Assembly (NCBI RefSeq): GCF_014192215.1 | Contig: NZ_JACHXP010000005.1 | Location: 184,121-248,120, forward strand | Source: Halomonas cerina | Lineage (GTDB): Bacteria > Pseudomonadota > Gammaproteobacteria > Pseudomonadales > Halomonadaceae | Direction of reading: 5' to 3' | DNA length: 64,000 nucleotides | Shown here: in pieces, positions 9,297 through 17,928 of the stretch | How positions within the stretch are numbered: position 1 is the stretch's first letter | Layout of the letters: the number at the start of each line of letters is the position of its first letter | Position numbers and translations under genes: made by a program | Notes under the pieces: generated by a model | Told to the model about the DNA's origin: nothing | Databases searched by the model: none | The model's input: the letters and a program-made list of their open reading frames with translations, nothing else

Positions 9297-11471
9297 ATGA
9301 CCCAACGCATCACCCGCCACCGTCTTCAGGTGGCCGCCGAGTTAGACCGTTTCATCAACGAGCAGGCCCTGCCGGGCACAGGAGTCGACCCGGATGCCTT
9401 CTGGGCCGGCGTCGATGCCCTCTTCCATGATCTGACCCCGCAGAACCGCGAACTGCTGGCCGAGCGCGAGCGCCTTCAGGAGAAGCTCGACATCTGGCAC
9501 CGTGATCATCCGGGCCCGGTGCGGGACATGGCGGCCTACCGTCTCTTCTTGCAAGAGATCGGCTACCTGGTCGCGTCACCGGCCGAGGTCAAGGTGACTA
9601 CTGCCAACGTCGACCGCGAGATCGCCGTCCAGGCCGGTCCTCAGCTGGTGGTGCCGGTCAACAACGCCCGCTACGCCCTGAATGCGGCCAACGCCCGCTG
9701 GGGCAGCCTCTACGATGCTCTCTACGGCACCGATGCCATCTCCGAGGCGGACGGCGCCGAAAAGGGAGAGAGCTTCAACCCGAAGCGTGGCGAGAAGGTC
9801 ATCGCCTATGCCCGTGGCGTGCTCGATCGGGCCGCGCCCCTGGCCACCGGCTCTCATCGGGATGCCGTCGGCTACGCCCTGCGTGATGGCCACCTGGTGG
9901 TGACCCTGGAGGGTGGTCGCGAGACCGGCCTCAAGGATTCGGGTAAGCTGGTGGGCTTCACCGGGGAGGACAAACGCCCCGAGTCGTTGTTGCTGGCCAA
10001 CCACGGTCTGCACGTGGAGATCCAGATCGACCCGAGTCACCCCATCGGTAAGACCGACCCCGCCGGTGTCAAGGACGTGGTGGTCGAGGCCGCCCTGACC
10101 ACCATCATGGACTGCGAGGACTCCGTGGCCGCGGTGGACGCCGAGGACAAGGTGGGCGTCTATGCCAGCTGGCTGGGCTTGATGAAGGGTGACCTCGAGG
10201 AGCCGGTCGAGAAGGGCGGCAAGACCATCACCCGTCGCCTCAACGCCGACCGTACCTGGACCAACACCGATGGCGGGACCGTCACTCTGCCGGGACGCTC
10301 GTTGATGTTCGTGCGTAACGTGGGCCACCTGATGACCACCCCGGCGGTCCTCGATGCCGACGGCAATGAGCTGCCCGAAGGCATCCTCGACGGCATCGTG
10401 ACCAGTCTGATCGCCCTGCATGACCTGCAGAAGGGCGAGGGTGAGGCGCGCAACTCCCGCCAGGGCTCGGTCTATATCGTCAAGCCGAAGATGCATGGCC
10501 CCAGGGAGGTCGCTTTCGCCAACGCACTGTTCGGCCGGATCGAGGATATCCTCGGCCTGGACCACGACACCCTCAAGATGGGCATCATGGACGAGGAGCG
10601 CCGCACGTCGGTGAACCTCAAGGCCTGCATCAATGAGGCGCCCTCGCGGGTGGTGTTCATCAACACCGGCTTCCTCGACCGCACCGGCGACGAGATGCAC
10701 ACCGCCATGGAAGCCGGTCCGATGATCCGCAAGGGGGACATGAAGCATAGTGCCTGGATCAGTGCCTACGAGCGCAGCAATGTCCAGGTCGGTCTGGCCT
10801 GTGGCCTGCGCGGCCACGCTCAAATCGGCAAGGGCATGTGGGCCATGCCGGATCTGATGGCGGCCATGCTGGAGCAGAAGATCGGCCATCCCAAGGCCGG
10901 CGCCAATACCGCCTGGGTGCCGTCGCCCACCGCCGCCACCCTGCATGCCCTGCACTATCATCAGGTGGATGTCACCGAGGTGCAGCGCGAGCTGGAGGCT
11001 CAGGGCGAGCCGGACCTTCTGGATGACCTGCTCAGCGTGCCGGTGGCCGAGCGTGCCGACTGGTCCGACGAGGAGATCCAGCAGGAGCTGGATAACAACT
11101 GTCAGGGCATTCTCGGCTATGTGGTGCGCTGGGTCGAGCACGGCGTGGGCTGTTCCAAGGTGCCGGACATCCACGACGTGGGCCTGATGGAGGATCGCGC
11201 GACCCTGCGGATCTCCAGCCAGCATATCGCCAACTGGCTGCACCATGGCGTGGTGGACGCCGACCGGGTCCAGAAGACCCTGGAGCGCATGGCCAAGGTA
11301 GTCGACGAACAGAATGCCGGCGACCCGACCTATACGCCGATGAGCGCCGACTACGCCGCCTCCAGCGCCTTCCAGGCTGCCAGCGACCTGATCTTCAAGG
11401 GGCGCGTGCAACCCGCCGGCTATACTGAGCCGTTGCTGCACCACTGGCGGGCCGTACACAAGGCGAAATAA
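9297..11471 (+). CDS. glcB: Malate synthase G
   Basis: 724 residues, the usual length of the G isoform. The start [20 protein letters not shown] follows a GAGGAG ribosome site. Landmarks include [30 protein letters not shown] near 270-284, [11 protein letters not shown] near 338, [10 protein letters not shown] near 398-407 and [14 protein letters not shown] near 430. The enzyme condenses glyoxylate with acetyl-CoA to malate, allowing growth on acetate or glycolate. No isocitrate lyase or glycolate oxidase gene is adjacent. The stop codon is followed 4 nt later by a heptad array. Confidence 0.96.
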   Translation: MTQRITRHRLQVAAELDRFINEQALPGTGVDPDAFWAGVDALFHDLTPQNRELLAERERLQEKLDIWHRDHPGPVRDMAAYRLFLQEIGYLVASPAEVKVTTANVDREIAVQAGPQLVVPVNNARYALNAANARWGSLYDALYGTDAISEADGAEKGESFNPKRGEKVIAYARGVLDRAAPLATGSHRDAVGYALRDGHLVVTLEGGRETGLKDSGKLVGFTGEDKRPESLLLANHGLHVEIQIDPSHPIGKTDPAGVKDVVVEAALTTIMDCEDSVAAVDAEDKVGVYASWLGLMKGDLEEPVEKGGKTITRRLNADRTWTNTDGGTVTLPGRSLMFVRNVGHLMTTPAVLDADGNELPEGILDGIVTSLIALHDLQKGEGEARNSRQGSVYIVKPKMHGPREVAFANALFGRIEDILGLDHDTLKMGIMDEERRTSVNLKACINEAPSRVVFINTGFLDRTGDEMHTAMEAGPMIRKGDMKHSAWISAYERSNVQVGLACGLRGHAQIGKGMWAMPDLMAAMLEQKIGHPKAGANTAWVPSPTAATLHALHYHQVDVTEVQRELEAQGEPDLLDDLLSVPVAERADWSDEEIQQELDNNCQGILGYVVRWVEHGVGCSKVPDIHDVGLMEDRATLRISSQHIANWLHHGVVDADRVQKTLERMAKVVDEQNAGDPTYTPMSADYAASSAFQAASDLIFKGRVQPAGYTEPLLHHWRAVHKAK

Positions 11472-11475
11472 TCGC

Positions 11476-11526
11476 CTGCGGGCTGCGGGCTGCGGGCTGC
11501 GGGCTGCGGGCTGCGGGCTGCGGGCT
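11476..11526. repeat. Heptanucleotide tandem array, 7 x CTGCGGG
   Basis: Seven exact copies of CTGCGGG (11476-11524) plus two bases of an eighth, beginning 4 nt after the glcB stop codon. Only 9 nt separate it from the next array, which has a different 7-mer. Confidence 0.97.
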
Positions 11527-11535
11527 AACCTGATA

Positions 11536-11633
11536 CTCGTGGCTCGTGGCTCGTGGCTCGTGGCTCGTGGCTCGTGGCTCGTGGCTCGTGGCTCGTGGCT
11601 CGTGGCTCGTGGCTCGTGGCTCGTGGCTCGTGG
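11536..11633. repeat. Heptanucleotide tandem array, 14 x CTCGTGG
   Basis: Fourteen exact copies of CTCGTGG, 98 bp with no mismatch, between glcB and the downstream thioesterase gene. Because the unit contains no stop in most frames, it creates spurious long reading frames encoding a heptapeptide repeat (TSHEPRA on the minus strand). These are artefacts of the repeat, not genes. Confidence 0.97.
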
Positions 11634-11707
11634 TGACTGTGCGCGTCGGACGCCATGCGCTATGGTGGTGCGCAATGCCCATCGTTCGCCTGCACAGGGA
11701 GCCGCCC

Positions 11708-12121
11708 ATGACCGTGATGACCGCCGCCGCGATCGAGGACTTTCTCGACGAGGTCTTTCCCCAGCGCACGGGCACCATCGAGGGCGTCGGCGCGATGCGC
11801 GCCACCATGAGCCTGGCCATCGAGGACGAGCACCTGCGCCCTGGCGACAGCGTCTCCGGCCCCACCCTGATGGGGCTGGCCGATGTCTGCCTCTACGTGG
11901 CGATCCTGGCCCAGGTCGGCCCCGAGCCCATGGCCGTGACCAGCGACCTGCACTGCCGCTTCCTGCGCCGTCCGCGGGGCGATCGCGACGTCATCGCCAA
12001 TGCCCGGATCCTCAAGCTGGGTCGCCGCCTGGCGGTGGGCGAGGTGCAGCTCTTCTCGGCCGGCGACGAGGAGCCGGTGGCGCTGGTGACGGCGACCTAT
12101 GTCCTGCCGGATCGCGACTGA
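11708..12121 (+). CDS. PaaI-like hotdog-fold thioesterase
   Basis: 137 residues from ATG 11708, preceded by AGGGAG. An earlier in-frame start would begin inside the heptad array. The pattern RATMSLAIEDEHLRPGDSVSGPTLMGLADVCLYVAI followed by TSDLHCRFLRR fits the hotdog domain of acyl-CoA thioesterases of the PaaI/YbgC group, with a conserved Asp in the central helix (GLADV). It would hydrolyse acyl-CoA thioesters in the cytosol; the substrate is unknown. It lies 236 bp after glcB across two repeat arrays, so cotranscription is uncertain. Confidence 0.75.
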   Translation: MTVMTAAAIEDFLDEVFPQRTGTIEGVGAMRATMSLAIEDEHLRPGDSVSGPTLMGLADVCLYVAILAQVGPEPMAVTSDLHCRFLRRPRGDRDVIANARILKLGRRLAVGEVQLFSAGDEEPVALVTATYVLPDRD

Positions 12122-12145
12122 GCCGGTGCCCGGCGTGTTGCCGAA

Positions 12146-12535
12146 TCAAGGCGGGTGCTCGTCGCGCGCGCGCAACACGCTAGCGCCGAGCACCAGCCAG
12201 CCGGCGATCAGCAGCAGCCCGCCGACCGGGGTGACCAGGACCAGGCCGCGCAGGCCGGTAAGCGCCAAGGCATACAGCGAGCCCGAAAAGAGCCCGATCC
12301 CGGCCAGCCACAGTCCCAGGGCCAGCCGCTGGCCGGCCAGGGGCATCGTGGCCCGCCAGGCCAGCACGGCGAGCAGCGCCAGGGTGTGCCAGGCCTGGTA
12401 GCGTACCCCGGTCTCGAAGGCGGCCAGCAGCCGCGGCGTCAGCCGGTCGGTCAGGGCATGCGCGCCGAAAGCACCGGCCAACACCATCAGGGCGCCGGAG
12501 AGGGCCGCCGCCAGCCACCAAGGTCTGTCCCGCAT
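12146..12535 (-). CDS. DUF423 family small membrane protein
   Basis: 129 residues from ATG 12535 (MRDRPWWLAAALSGALMVLAGAFGAHAL). The N-terminal block GALMVLAGAFGAHAL is the DUF423 (YgdD) signature. About four transmembrane helices are visible, near 7-25, 45-62, 68-90 and 95-117. The family function is unknown. It is convergent with the thioesterase gene (24-bp gap) and divergent from thiS, with which it shares a promoter region of about 107 bp. Confidence 0.8.
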   Translation of the reverse strand: MRDRPWWLAAALSGALMVLAGAFGAHALTDRLTPRLLAAFETGVRYQAWHTLALLAVLAWRATMPLAGQRLALGLWLAGIGLFSGSLYALALTGLRGLVLVTPVGGLLLIAGWLVLGASVLRARDEHPP

Positions 12536-12642
12536 CCTGTCATTGCCTCTCGGATCGATGTCGCGGATACCGTACCCGGCAGGGCCGCGAGACGCTACAA
12601 TATGGCCCCGTGAAACGCAGCCCACGATGCAGGGAGAATGCC

Positions 12643-12843
12643 ATGCAGATCCAGCTCAATGGCGAGGCCCGTACCCTGGAGGCCGAGGCCTCCGTGGCCC
12701 AACTGGTCGAGTCCCTGGGGCTCACCGGCCGGCGTATCGCCGTGGAGGTCAATGAGGAGATCGTCCCCAGGAGCGTTCATGGAGAGACGCGCCTGACCGA
12801 TGGCGACCGGGTGGAGATCGTCCACGCCATCGGCGGGGGCTGA
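12643..12843 (+). CDS. thiS: Sulfur-carrier protein ThiS
   Basis: 66 residues from ATG 12643, 6 nt after AGGGAG. It is a small ubiquitin-like fold ([13 protein letters not shown]...) ending in the obligatory Gly-Gly (AIGGG), the site that is adenylated and loaded with sulfur as a thiocarboxylate for thiazole synthesis. It is immediately upstream of thiG. ThiF and ThiI/IscS functions are not in the window. Confidence 0.93.
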   Translation: MQIQLNGEARTLEAEASVAQLVESLGLTGRRIAVEVNEEIVPRSVHGETRLTDGDRVEIVHAIGGG

Positions 12844-12889
12844 GCCATCCCCCCGCCCGCGAACCCGTTTGTACAGGAGCATGACACCC

Positions 12890-13687
12890 ATGACCGACTT
12901 CTTCCAGGACGCCCCGTTGCGCATCGCCGGGCGTGAGTTCGCCTCCCGCCTGCTGGTGGGCACCGGCAAGTATCGCGATCTCGACGAGACCTCTGATGCC
13001 ATCGTCGCCAGCGGCGCCGAGGTGGTGACCTTCGCCGTGCGGCGCACCAATATTGGCCAGGAGACTGGCGCCCCGAACCTGCTCGACGTGGTGCCGCCGG
13101 ACCGCTACACCCTGCTGCCCAACACCGCCGGTTGCTACACGGCTCAGGACGCGGTGCGCACCTGTCGGCTGGCCCGGGAGCTGCTCGACGGCCACCATCT
13201 GGTCAAGCTCGAGGTGCTGGGGGATGACACCACCCTCTACCCCAACGTGGTGGAGACATTGGCCGCGGCCGAGACGCTGGTCAACGACGGCTTCGACGTC
13301 ATGGTCTACACCAGCGACGATCCCATCGTCGCCCGAGAGCTGGAGCGGATCGGCTGCTGTGCGGTGATGCCGCTGGGCTCGCTGATCGGCTCGGGCCACG
13401 GCCTTCAGAACCCCTACAACCTGCGTCTGATCATCGAGCAGGCCGGCGTGCCGGTGCTGGTGGATGCCGGCATCGGTACCGCCTCGGAGGCGGCCCTGGC
13501 CATGGAGCTGGGCTGCGACGGGGTGCTGATGAACTCCGCCATCGCCCATGCCCGCCAGCCGGTGCTGATGGCCAGCGCCATGCGCAAGGCGGTGGAGGCC
13601 GGCCGCGAGGCCTGCCTGGCCGGGCGTATGCCGCGCCGTCAGAGCGCCGCCCCGTCCTCGCCCTTCGCCGGCCGTATCAACGCCTGA
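12890..13687 (+). CDS. thiG: Thiazole synthase
   Basis: 265 residues from ATG 12890 ([14 protein letters not shown]). ATG 12881, three codons earlier, lies only 1 nt from the AGGAG at 12875-12879, so 12890 is preferred. TIM-barrel landmarks: [25 protein letters not shown] carrying the Schiff-base lysine, [20 protein letters not shown] and GVLMNSAIA. ThiG joins 1-deoxyxylulose 5-phosphate, dehydroglycine and ThiS-bound sulfur into the thiazole of thiamine. It follows thiS by 46 nt. thiD is 13 kb away. Confidence 0.94.
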   Translation: MTDFFQDAPLRIAGREFASRLLVGTGKYRDLDETSDAIVASGAEVVTFAVRRTNIGQETGAPNLLDVVPPDRYTLLPNTAGCYTAQDAVRTCRLARELLDGHHLVKLEVLGDDTTLYPNVVETLAAAETLVNDGFDVMVYTSDDPIVARELERIGCCAVMPLGSLIGSGHGLQNPYNLRLIIEQAGVPVLVDAGIGTASEAALAMELGCDGVLMNSAIAHARQPVLMASAMRKAVEAGREACLAGRMPRRQSAAPSSPFAGRINA

Positions 13688-13730
13688 CGCCACCACTCTC
13701 CTACCTCCGCCACGAGACCCGATCCTGCGC

Positions 13731-14477
13731 ATGAACGACCCGTACCACGACGAGACTCCCTCGACCACCGGTCCCGAGCATCCCGACGCCCCGCTGCACC
13801 GCCGCGGCATCAAGAGCTATGTGCTGCGGGCCGGGCGAATGACGGCGGCCCAGACCCGCGGCCTGGAGGAGGTCTGGCCACGCCTGGGCCTGACGCTCGC
13901 CGATGGCCGCCAGGATCTCGATAGCCTATTCGGCCGCCAGGCGCCCCGGGTGGTGGAAGTCGGCTTCGGCATGGGGGCCTCGTTGATCGAGCAGGCCGAG
14001 ACCCATCCCGACACCGACTTCATCGGCATCGAGGTGCATGCCCCCGGGGTCGGCAAGCTGCTCGACGAGGCCGACAAGCGGGGCCTGACCAACCTGCGGG
14101 TCTATCGCGAGGATGCCCTGGCGGTGCTTGAGCGCTGCCTGCCCGAGGCCAGCCTCGACACCCTGCAATTGTTCTTCCCCGATCCCTGGCCGAAGAAGAA
14201 GCACCACAAGCGACGTATCGTCCAGCCGGCTTTCGTTGCGCTGGTGCGCACCCGGCTCAAGCTCGGCGGTACCCTGCACATGGCCACCGACTGGAAAGCC
14301 TATGCCGAGTGGATGGCCGAGGTGATGGAAGCCGCCCCGGGCTTCGTCAACACTGCCACGCCCGACACGGCGCCCTATGTGCCGCGTCCCGCCTTCCGTC
14401 CGTTGACCAAGTTCGAGGCTCGTGGCGAGAAGCTTGGTCACGGCGTCTGGGACTTGATCTACCGCCGCGTCGACTGA
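13731..14477 (+). CDS. trmB: tRNA (guanine-N7-)-methyltransferase
   Basis: 248 residues. The SAM-binding core [12 protein letters not shown] at about 71-82 and [10 protein letters not shown], then [18 protein letters not shown] near 145-162, are diagnostic of TrmB, which methylates G46 in the variable loop of tRNA. The N-terminal 25 residues ([13 protein letters not shown]...) are polar and variable, followed by [15 protein letters not shown]. It lies 43 nt after thiG in the same direction, as in many gammaproteobacteria, and is probably cotranscribed with it. Confidence 0.94.
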   Translation: MNDPYHDETPSTTGPEHPDAPLHRRGIKSYVLRAGRMTAAQTRGLEEVWPRLGLTLADGRQDLDSLFGRQAPRVVEVGFGMGASLIEQAETHPDTDFIGIEVHAPGVGKLLDEADKRGLTNLRVYREDALAVLERCLPEASLDTLQLFFPDPWPKKKHHKRRIVQPAFVALVRTRLKLGGTLHMATDWKAYAEWMAEVMEAAPGFVNTATPDTAPYVPRPAFRPLTKFEARGEKLGHGVWDLIYRRVD

Positions 14478-14553
14478 TCACGGCTCGCCGCACCGTTGCC
14501 GCCCTCTGTGACCGGCTCACCGGGGGCGGCATGCATGCGTTCAGGGGTGAGAC

Positions 14554-14585
14554 AAAAAAAGAGCGCCGCCCGGATGGGGCGGCGC
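14554..14585 (-). terminator. Rho-independent terminator (minus strand)
   Basis: A 9-bp stem of pure G/C, GCGCCGCCC with GGGCGGCGC (14563-14571 with 14577-14585), 5-nt loop, then on the minus strand TC and seven T (plus-strand A run 14554-14560). The plus-strand side has no T tract, so it does not serve trmB. It ends the small-RNA candidate and could also end the AEC transporter transcript. Confidence 0.85.
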
Positions 14586-14669
14586 AAGGACCGTGACTAG
14601 CAATGAGAGGAGAAACCCGACAGGCACTGGCAGGCAACCTGTCCGGCATGGCGCCTCATCAACGCCATG
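14554..14669 (-). ncRNA. Candidate Fur-regulated small RNA (RyhB/PrrF-like)
   Basis: No protein gene occupies this 250-bp convergent gap, yet the minus strand holds a complete small-RNA plan: promoter with Fur-box-like sequence (14675-14704); a 5' hairpin CATGGCG/CGCCATG (14663-14669 with 14647-14653); a second hairpin around GACAGG/CCTGTC (14619-14624 with 14638-14643); an unpaired pyrimidine-rich stretch containing TCTCCTCTCATTG (about 14601-14613), able to pair with ribosome sites; and a terminator with a T run. Predicted length is about 115 nt, similar to PrrF and RyhB. No primary-sequence match to those RNAs was recognised. It is a structural inference. Confidence 0.55.
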
Positions 14670-14674
14670 TACGC

Positions 14675-14704
14675 AGCGTAAATCATTCTCATTAATGGCG
14701 TCAA
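14675..14704 (-). promoter_or_regulatory. Promoter with Fur-box-like sequence
   Basis: Minus strand: -35 TTGACG (14699-14704), 18-nt spacer, -10 TACGCT (14675-14680). Overlapping spacer and -10, the 19-mer at 14678-14696 matches the Fur consensus GATAATGATAATCATTATC at 13 positions, with the intact core AATGAGAATGATT. The -10 is weak. The arrangement would let Fe-Fur shut off the downstream small RNA. Confidence 0.5.
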
Positions 14705-14729
14705 CGCAAACGAGAAACTTTTTTGTTCA

Positions 14730-15644
14730 TCAGCCGGCTAGCCGTAGCCAGAGCGGCAGGGTGGCCATGGCGAGCAAGGTCTGGCCGGTGATCAGAGCGG
14801 CCATGAGCTCGGCATCGCCGCCCAGCTGGCGGGCCAAGATATAGGCCGAGGTGGCGGTGGGCAGGGCAGCGAACAGCAGCGCTACGTCGCGGCTCACGGG
14901 ATCAAGGCCGGCCATCTGGGCCAGGGTCAGCACCACCACGGGCATCAGCGCCAGCTTGACCAGGTTGGCGACCCAGATGCCCCGGTCGCGGCGCAGCAAG
15001 GCATGGGGACGCAGGGCGACGCCCACCGCGACCAAGCCTAGAGGCAGCGCCGCGCGACCGAGCAGGGCCACCGTGTCCTGGCTCCAGCCAGGCAGGCCGA
15101 TGCCGGAGAGGTTCAGGCCGATGCCGGCCAGGCAGGCCAGAATCAGCGGGTTGCGCGCCAGGGCGGCGAGGCTGGCACTCAGGCTGGCCTGGCCCAGGGT
15201 GCCGGCGGCGATGAAGGTCGACACGCACAGCACGTTGATCACCGGCACCATCAACGCCACGGCCACCGCGGCCACCGTAGCCCCGGTGCTGCCGTGGAGG
15301 GCCGCGGCCCCGGCCACGCCCACGTAGGTGTTGAAGCGCAGCCCGCCCTGGAACACCGAGGTGAAGGCCGGTGCGGCGAGTCCCAGGTGCCGACGCAGGC
15401 TCCAGAGCAGCAGGCCGAGCACGCCGATGGCACCGAGCAGGACCAGAGCCAGTCGGCCCACCGGGACCTGGTGGATATCGGCCTCGGCCAGGGTAGCCAC
15501 CAGCATGGCGGGAAACAGCAGGAAGTAGATCAGCCGCTCCATGCGCGGCCAGAAATCGCCGCCGGGCTGCCGCAGGCGGGCCAGTACCGCCCCCAGCAGG
15601 ATCAGCAGGAACAGCGGGCCCAGGCCCTGTGCCACGTCGTCCAT
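14730..15644 (-). CDS. AEC family transporter (auxin efflux carrier-like)
   Basis: 304 residues from ATG 15644, preceded by GGAGG. About ten hydrophobic helices form two repeats of five, the usual AEC plan: MDDVAQGLGPLFLLILLGAVLA first, then FLLFPAMLVATLAEA and FQGGLRFNTYVGVAGAAAL near 104, ending LLAMATLPLWLRLAG. Bacterial members move small organic acids or are uncharacterised. It is divergent from the SCO-partner gene with a 109-bp gap. The reading frame extends upstream, but the extra sequence is hydrophilic and lacks a ribosome site. Confidence 0.85.
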   Translation of the reverse strand: MDDVAQGLGPLFLLILLGAVLARLRQPGGDFWPRMERLIYFLLFPAMLVATLAEADIHQVPVGRLALVLLGAIGVLGLLLWSLRRHLGLAAPAFTSVFQGGLRFNTYVGVAGAAALHGSTGATVAAVAVALMVPVINVLCVSTFIAAGTLGQASLSASLAALARNPLILACLAGIGLNLSGIGLPGWSQDTVALLGRAALPLGLVAVGVALRPHALLRRDRGIWVANLVKLALMPVVVLTLAQMAGLDPVSRDVALLFAALPTATSAYILARQLGGDAELMAALITGQTLLAMATLPLWLRLAG

Positions 15645-15753
15645 GACGCCTCCGCGCGACTCGAGCCTGCGACATCCGTGCACACGGCGCCCCGGGCAAA
15701 TACTGATAAGATGATGCCTATTCTGCCACCGATGGAGGCGCTGCTGCACCGTC

Positions 15754-16263
15754 ATGTCCCCTTCCCGCCACTCCGAGGGCGCCGGCTCGCGGCCGCCATT
15801 GCTGCGCCTGCTGATCGTCACGACCCTGCTGACCCTGAGCGTGGCACTGTGGTACTTGGTGCGTCAGTCGCTGGACGGTGACGACGTCCAGTGGACGCCG
15901 CCGTCGACGCCCTGCGACCTGCAGGCCGGGCCCTGCCGCACCGCGCTGGGGGACGGCCGCACGCTCACTCTGGACCTCGCCGGCGAAGGGCCCATCCAGG
16001 CCCTGACGGTGCTGCCCCTGGAGGTGCGCGTGACGGGGGTGCCGGCCGAGGCCGCGGTGGTGACCTTCGTCGGCCACGACATGGACATGGGGCTCTACCG
16101 CTTTCCTCTCGAGGCGGCCGGTGACGGCGTCTTCCACGGCGAGGGCCAGGTCGCGCTGTGCACCGAGGCGGTCATGCCCTGGCGAGCGAAGGTCGCGGTA
16201 GACACGCCCCGGGGGCACCTGGGAAGCTGGTTCGACTTCGAGGTAACGAGGAGCACACCATGA
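15754..16263 (+). CDS. Membrane-anchored periplasmic protein next to SCO; possible copper-site protein
   Basis: 169 residues. One transmembrane anchor at about 17-36 is followed by a periplasmic domain of about 130 residues. I do not recognise a named family. The domain carries Cys54, Cys61 and Cys136 and the motif GHDMDMG (His108, Met110, Met112), reminiscent of Met/His copper sites. It overlaps the SCO gene by 4 nt (ATGA), indicating translational coupling. A role in copper delivery to cytochrome oxidase is inferred from neighbour and motif only. Confidence 0.6.
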   Translation: MSPSRHSEGAGSRPPLLRLLIVTTLLTLSVALWYLVRQSLDGDDVQWTPPSTPCDLQAGPCRTALGDGRTLTLDLAGEGPIQALTVLPLEVRVTGVPAEAAVVTFVGHDMDMGLYRFPLEAAGDGVFHGEGQVALCTEAVMPWRAKVAVDTPRGHLGSWFDFEVTRSTP

Positions 16264-16853
16264 CGCGGCGATGGCGAATCGGGATGGGGCTCGGAGCCGC
16301 CCTGTTGGCGGTGGCCGGCCTATGGGCCTATCAGCAACAGGCGGGCCACGACGGGGGCCTGCCTGCTGGCGGGCCTATCGAGCTGCCCTCGACCCAGGGC
16401 GATTTCTCCCTCGCCCAGCTGGACGACGACCAGCTGGCGGTGGTCGTCTTCGGCTACACCTGGTGTCCGGACGTCTGCCCCATGAGCCTGGCCGTGGTGC
16501 GTCAGGTGCGCCAGGGGATGCCGCCCGAGTGGCGCGACCGGGTCGTGCCGCTGATGATCTCCCTGGATCCCGAGCGTGACACCCTGGCCCGACTGGAAGA
16601 GTACCTGGCCTTCTTCGGCGAGGACTTCATCGGCGCCACCGGCAGTCAGGAGCGGCTCGAGGAGATCGCCGAACGCTACGGTGTGGTATGGCGCAAGGTC
16701 GAGACGCCGGAGTCGGCCATGGACTACACCATCGACCACAGCGCCTCGCTGTATTTGGTGGACCGCGACGGCGTGATCCACCGTCGGGTGCTGCATTCCC
16801 CGACCCCGGGACCGCTCGAGGCGGCCCTCGACGCGGAGCTCGGCGAGGGCTGA
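16260..16853 (+). CDS. SCO1/SenC/PrrC family copper chaperone
   Basis: 197 residues from ATG 16260. An N-terminal membrane anchor (about 8-24) precedes a thioredoxin-like domain with TWCPDVCP (Cys69, Cys73) and the distal His160 in DHSASLYLVD, the three Cu ligands of SCO proteins. The segment LMISLDPERDT is also typical. SCO proteins insert copper into the CuA site of cytochrome c oxidase or keep its cysteines reduced, on the periplasmic face. No oxidase subunit genes are adjacent. It is coupled to the upstream gene. Confidence 0.9.
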   Translation: MTRRWRIGMGLGAALLAVAGLWAYQQQAGHDGGLPAGGPIELPSTQGDFSLAQLDDDQLAVVVFGYTWCPDVCPMSLAVVRQVRQGMPPEWRDRVVPLMISLDPERDTLARLEEYLAFFGEDFIGATGSQERLEEIAERYGVVWRKVETPESAMDYTIDHSASLYLVDRDGVIHRRVLHSPTPGPLEAALDAELGEG

Positions 16854-16865
16854 TCGGCCCCGGTG

Positions 16866-17918
16866 TCAATCGACGTCGGGCGCGGCCTGCAGCCGATCGA
16901 TCATGCCCATCAGCGCCGCGACCTGGCTGCCCCGGCGGGAGTCGTGCAGGGGGTCGAGCTGCCAGGTGCTCTCGCCATAGCCCCACCAGTCCCAGCAGGC
17001 CTTGGGATTGGCGAGGCTCGTCTCCACTTGGGGGTAGAGCACCACGCGCCGGTCGGCGGCGGCCCAGTCGTTCAGGCCGCTGTAGCGCACGAAGGTCGTG
17101 TCGCCCTCCGCGGCGCTCATCTGGCAGCCGTGCAGGGCCACGGTCAGCTTGCAGCCGCCGGTCTCGCAGCCGGCGGGAATGAACAGATAGCCGGCATCGG
17201 CGAGCCCCCGGGCATCGAAGTCCGATTGGTCGAAGCGCACCAGCCGGCCACCTGCGGCATCCCGGTCATCGGATGACGGCGCACCATGCAGCCAGGTCAG
17301 CGCCTCGGCGGCGATAGCCGGGGCGCACGCCAGCAGGTGGCTACCGCCGCCTTCGCCACAACTCGCCAGGGCGTTCGCCGGGATGTCGCTCTCGGCGCCG
17401 ACCGGCCAGCCATGGGCCGCACCCTCGCCCTTCTGGTAGCGCAGCTGCGTCTGTGGGTCGGCCAGCCAGCCCGCGAACTGGTCGACCAGGGCGTCGCCCA
17501 AGGAGGGCGCCACGGTCTGGTCGGCCTCACCGTGCCAGACGAAGACACGCAATCCGGCCAGGTCCTCGGGGGCGCCGACCAGATTGCGCGACAGGTAGTC
17601 CCGGTAACGGACCTGTATGGCCTCGAGGTCGGGAGGACCGAGGCGGGTGAACATGCACTGGCCTAGGGCTCGGCCGAGTTCGCCCCGGGCACAGGCCCAG
17701 GGCCCGGCTGCCACCACGCCGAGGCCGGCGAAGCGGGCCGGCCAGGCCACGGCGAGCTGGGTCGCCATGTAACCCCCCGAGGAGACTCCGATCACGCTGG
17801 CCTGCGTGCCTTGCAGGCCGAGCCGTGGCAAATCGGGCGGTGGCGTTTCGGCCGCCAACGACGAGGCGGCCAGCCCCAGGAGCAGGCTGGCCGCCAGGCA
17901 AAGTGTCATGGCCTTCAT
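16866..17918 (-). CDS. Poly(3-hydroxybutyrate) depolymerase-like secreted hydrolase
   Basis: 350 residues from ATG 17918, where a signal peptide MKAMTLCLAASLLLGLAASSLAAE begins; cleavage would follow LAA at about residue 23. The lipase box GVSSG has Ser46, followed by GGYMATQLA as in PHB-depolymerase/feruloyl-esterase-type hydrolases. FVWHGEADQTV supplies the acid, and KLTVALHGC and WDWWGYG are shared with extracellular PHB depolymerases. It should be periplasmic or secreted and degrade polyhydroxyalkanoate or a related polyester. It starts 11 nt after the FKBP gene; no clear ribosome site is seen. Confidence 0.75.
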   Translation of the reverse strand: MKAMTLCLAASLLLGLAASSLAAETPPPDLPRLGLQGTQASVIGVSSGGYMATQLAVAWPARFAGLGVVAAGPWACARGELGRALGQCMFTRLGPPDLEAIQVRYRDYLSRNLVGAPEDLAGLRVFVWHGEADQTVAPSLGDALVDQFAGWLADPQTQLRYQKGEGAAHGWPVGAESDIPANALASCGEGGGSHLLACAPAIAAEALTWLHGAPSSDDRDAAGGRLVRFDQSDFDARGLADAGYLFIPAGCETGGCKLTVALHGCQMSAAEGDTTFVRYSGLNDWAAADRRVVLYPQVETSLANPKACWDWWGYGESTWQLDPLHDSRRGSQVAALMGMIDRLQAAPDVD

Positions 17919-17928
17919 CGATGGGGGA

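Noticed and set aside
11536..11675. Minus-strand reading frames with repeated TSHEPRA heptapeptide next to glcB
   Set aside because: They are a by-product of the CTCGTGG array (7 bp read three times gives a 7-residue period), lie antisense to glcB, lack ribosome sites and show no protein-like composition outside the repeat.
14559..14585. Terminator for trmB on the plus strand
   Set aside because: After the stem the plus strand reads AAGGACC with no T run; the T run exists only on the minus strand.
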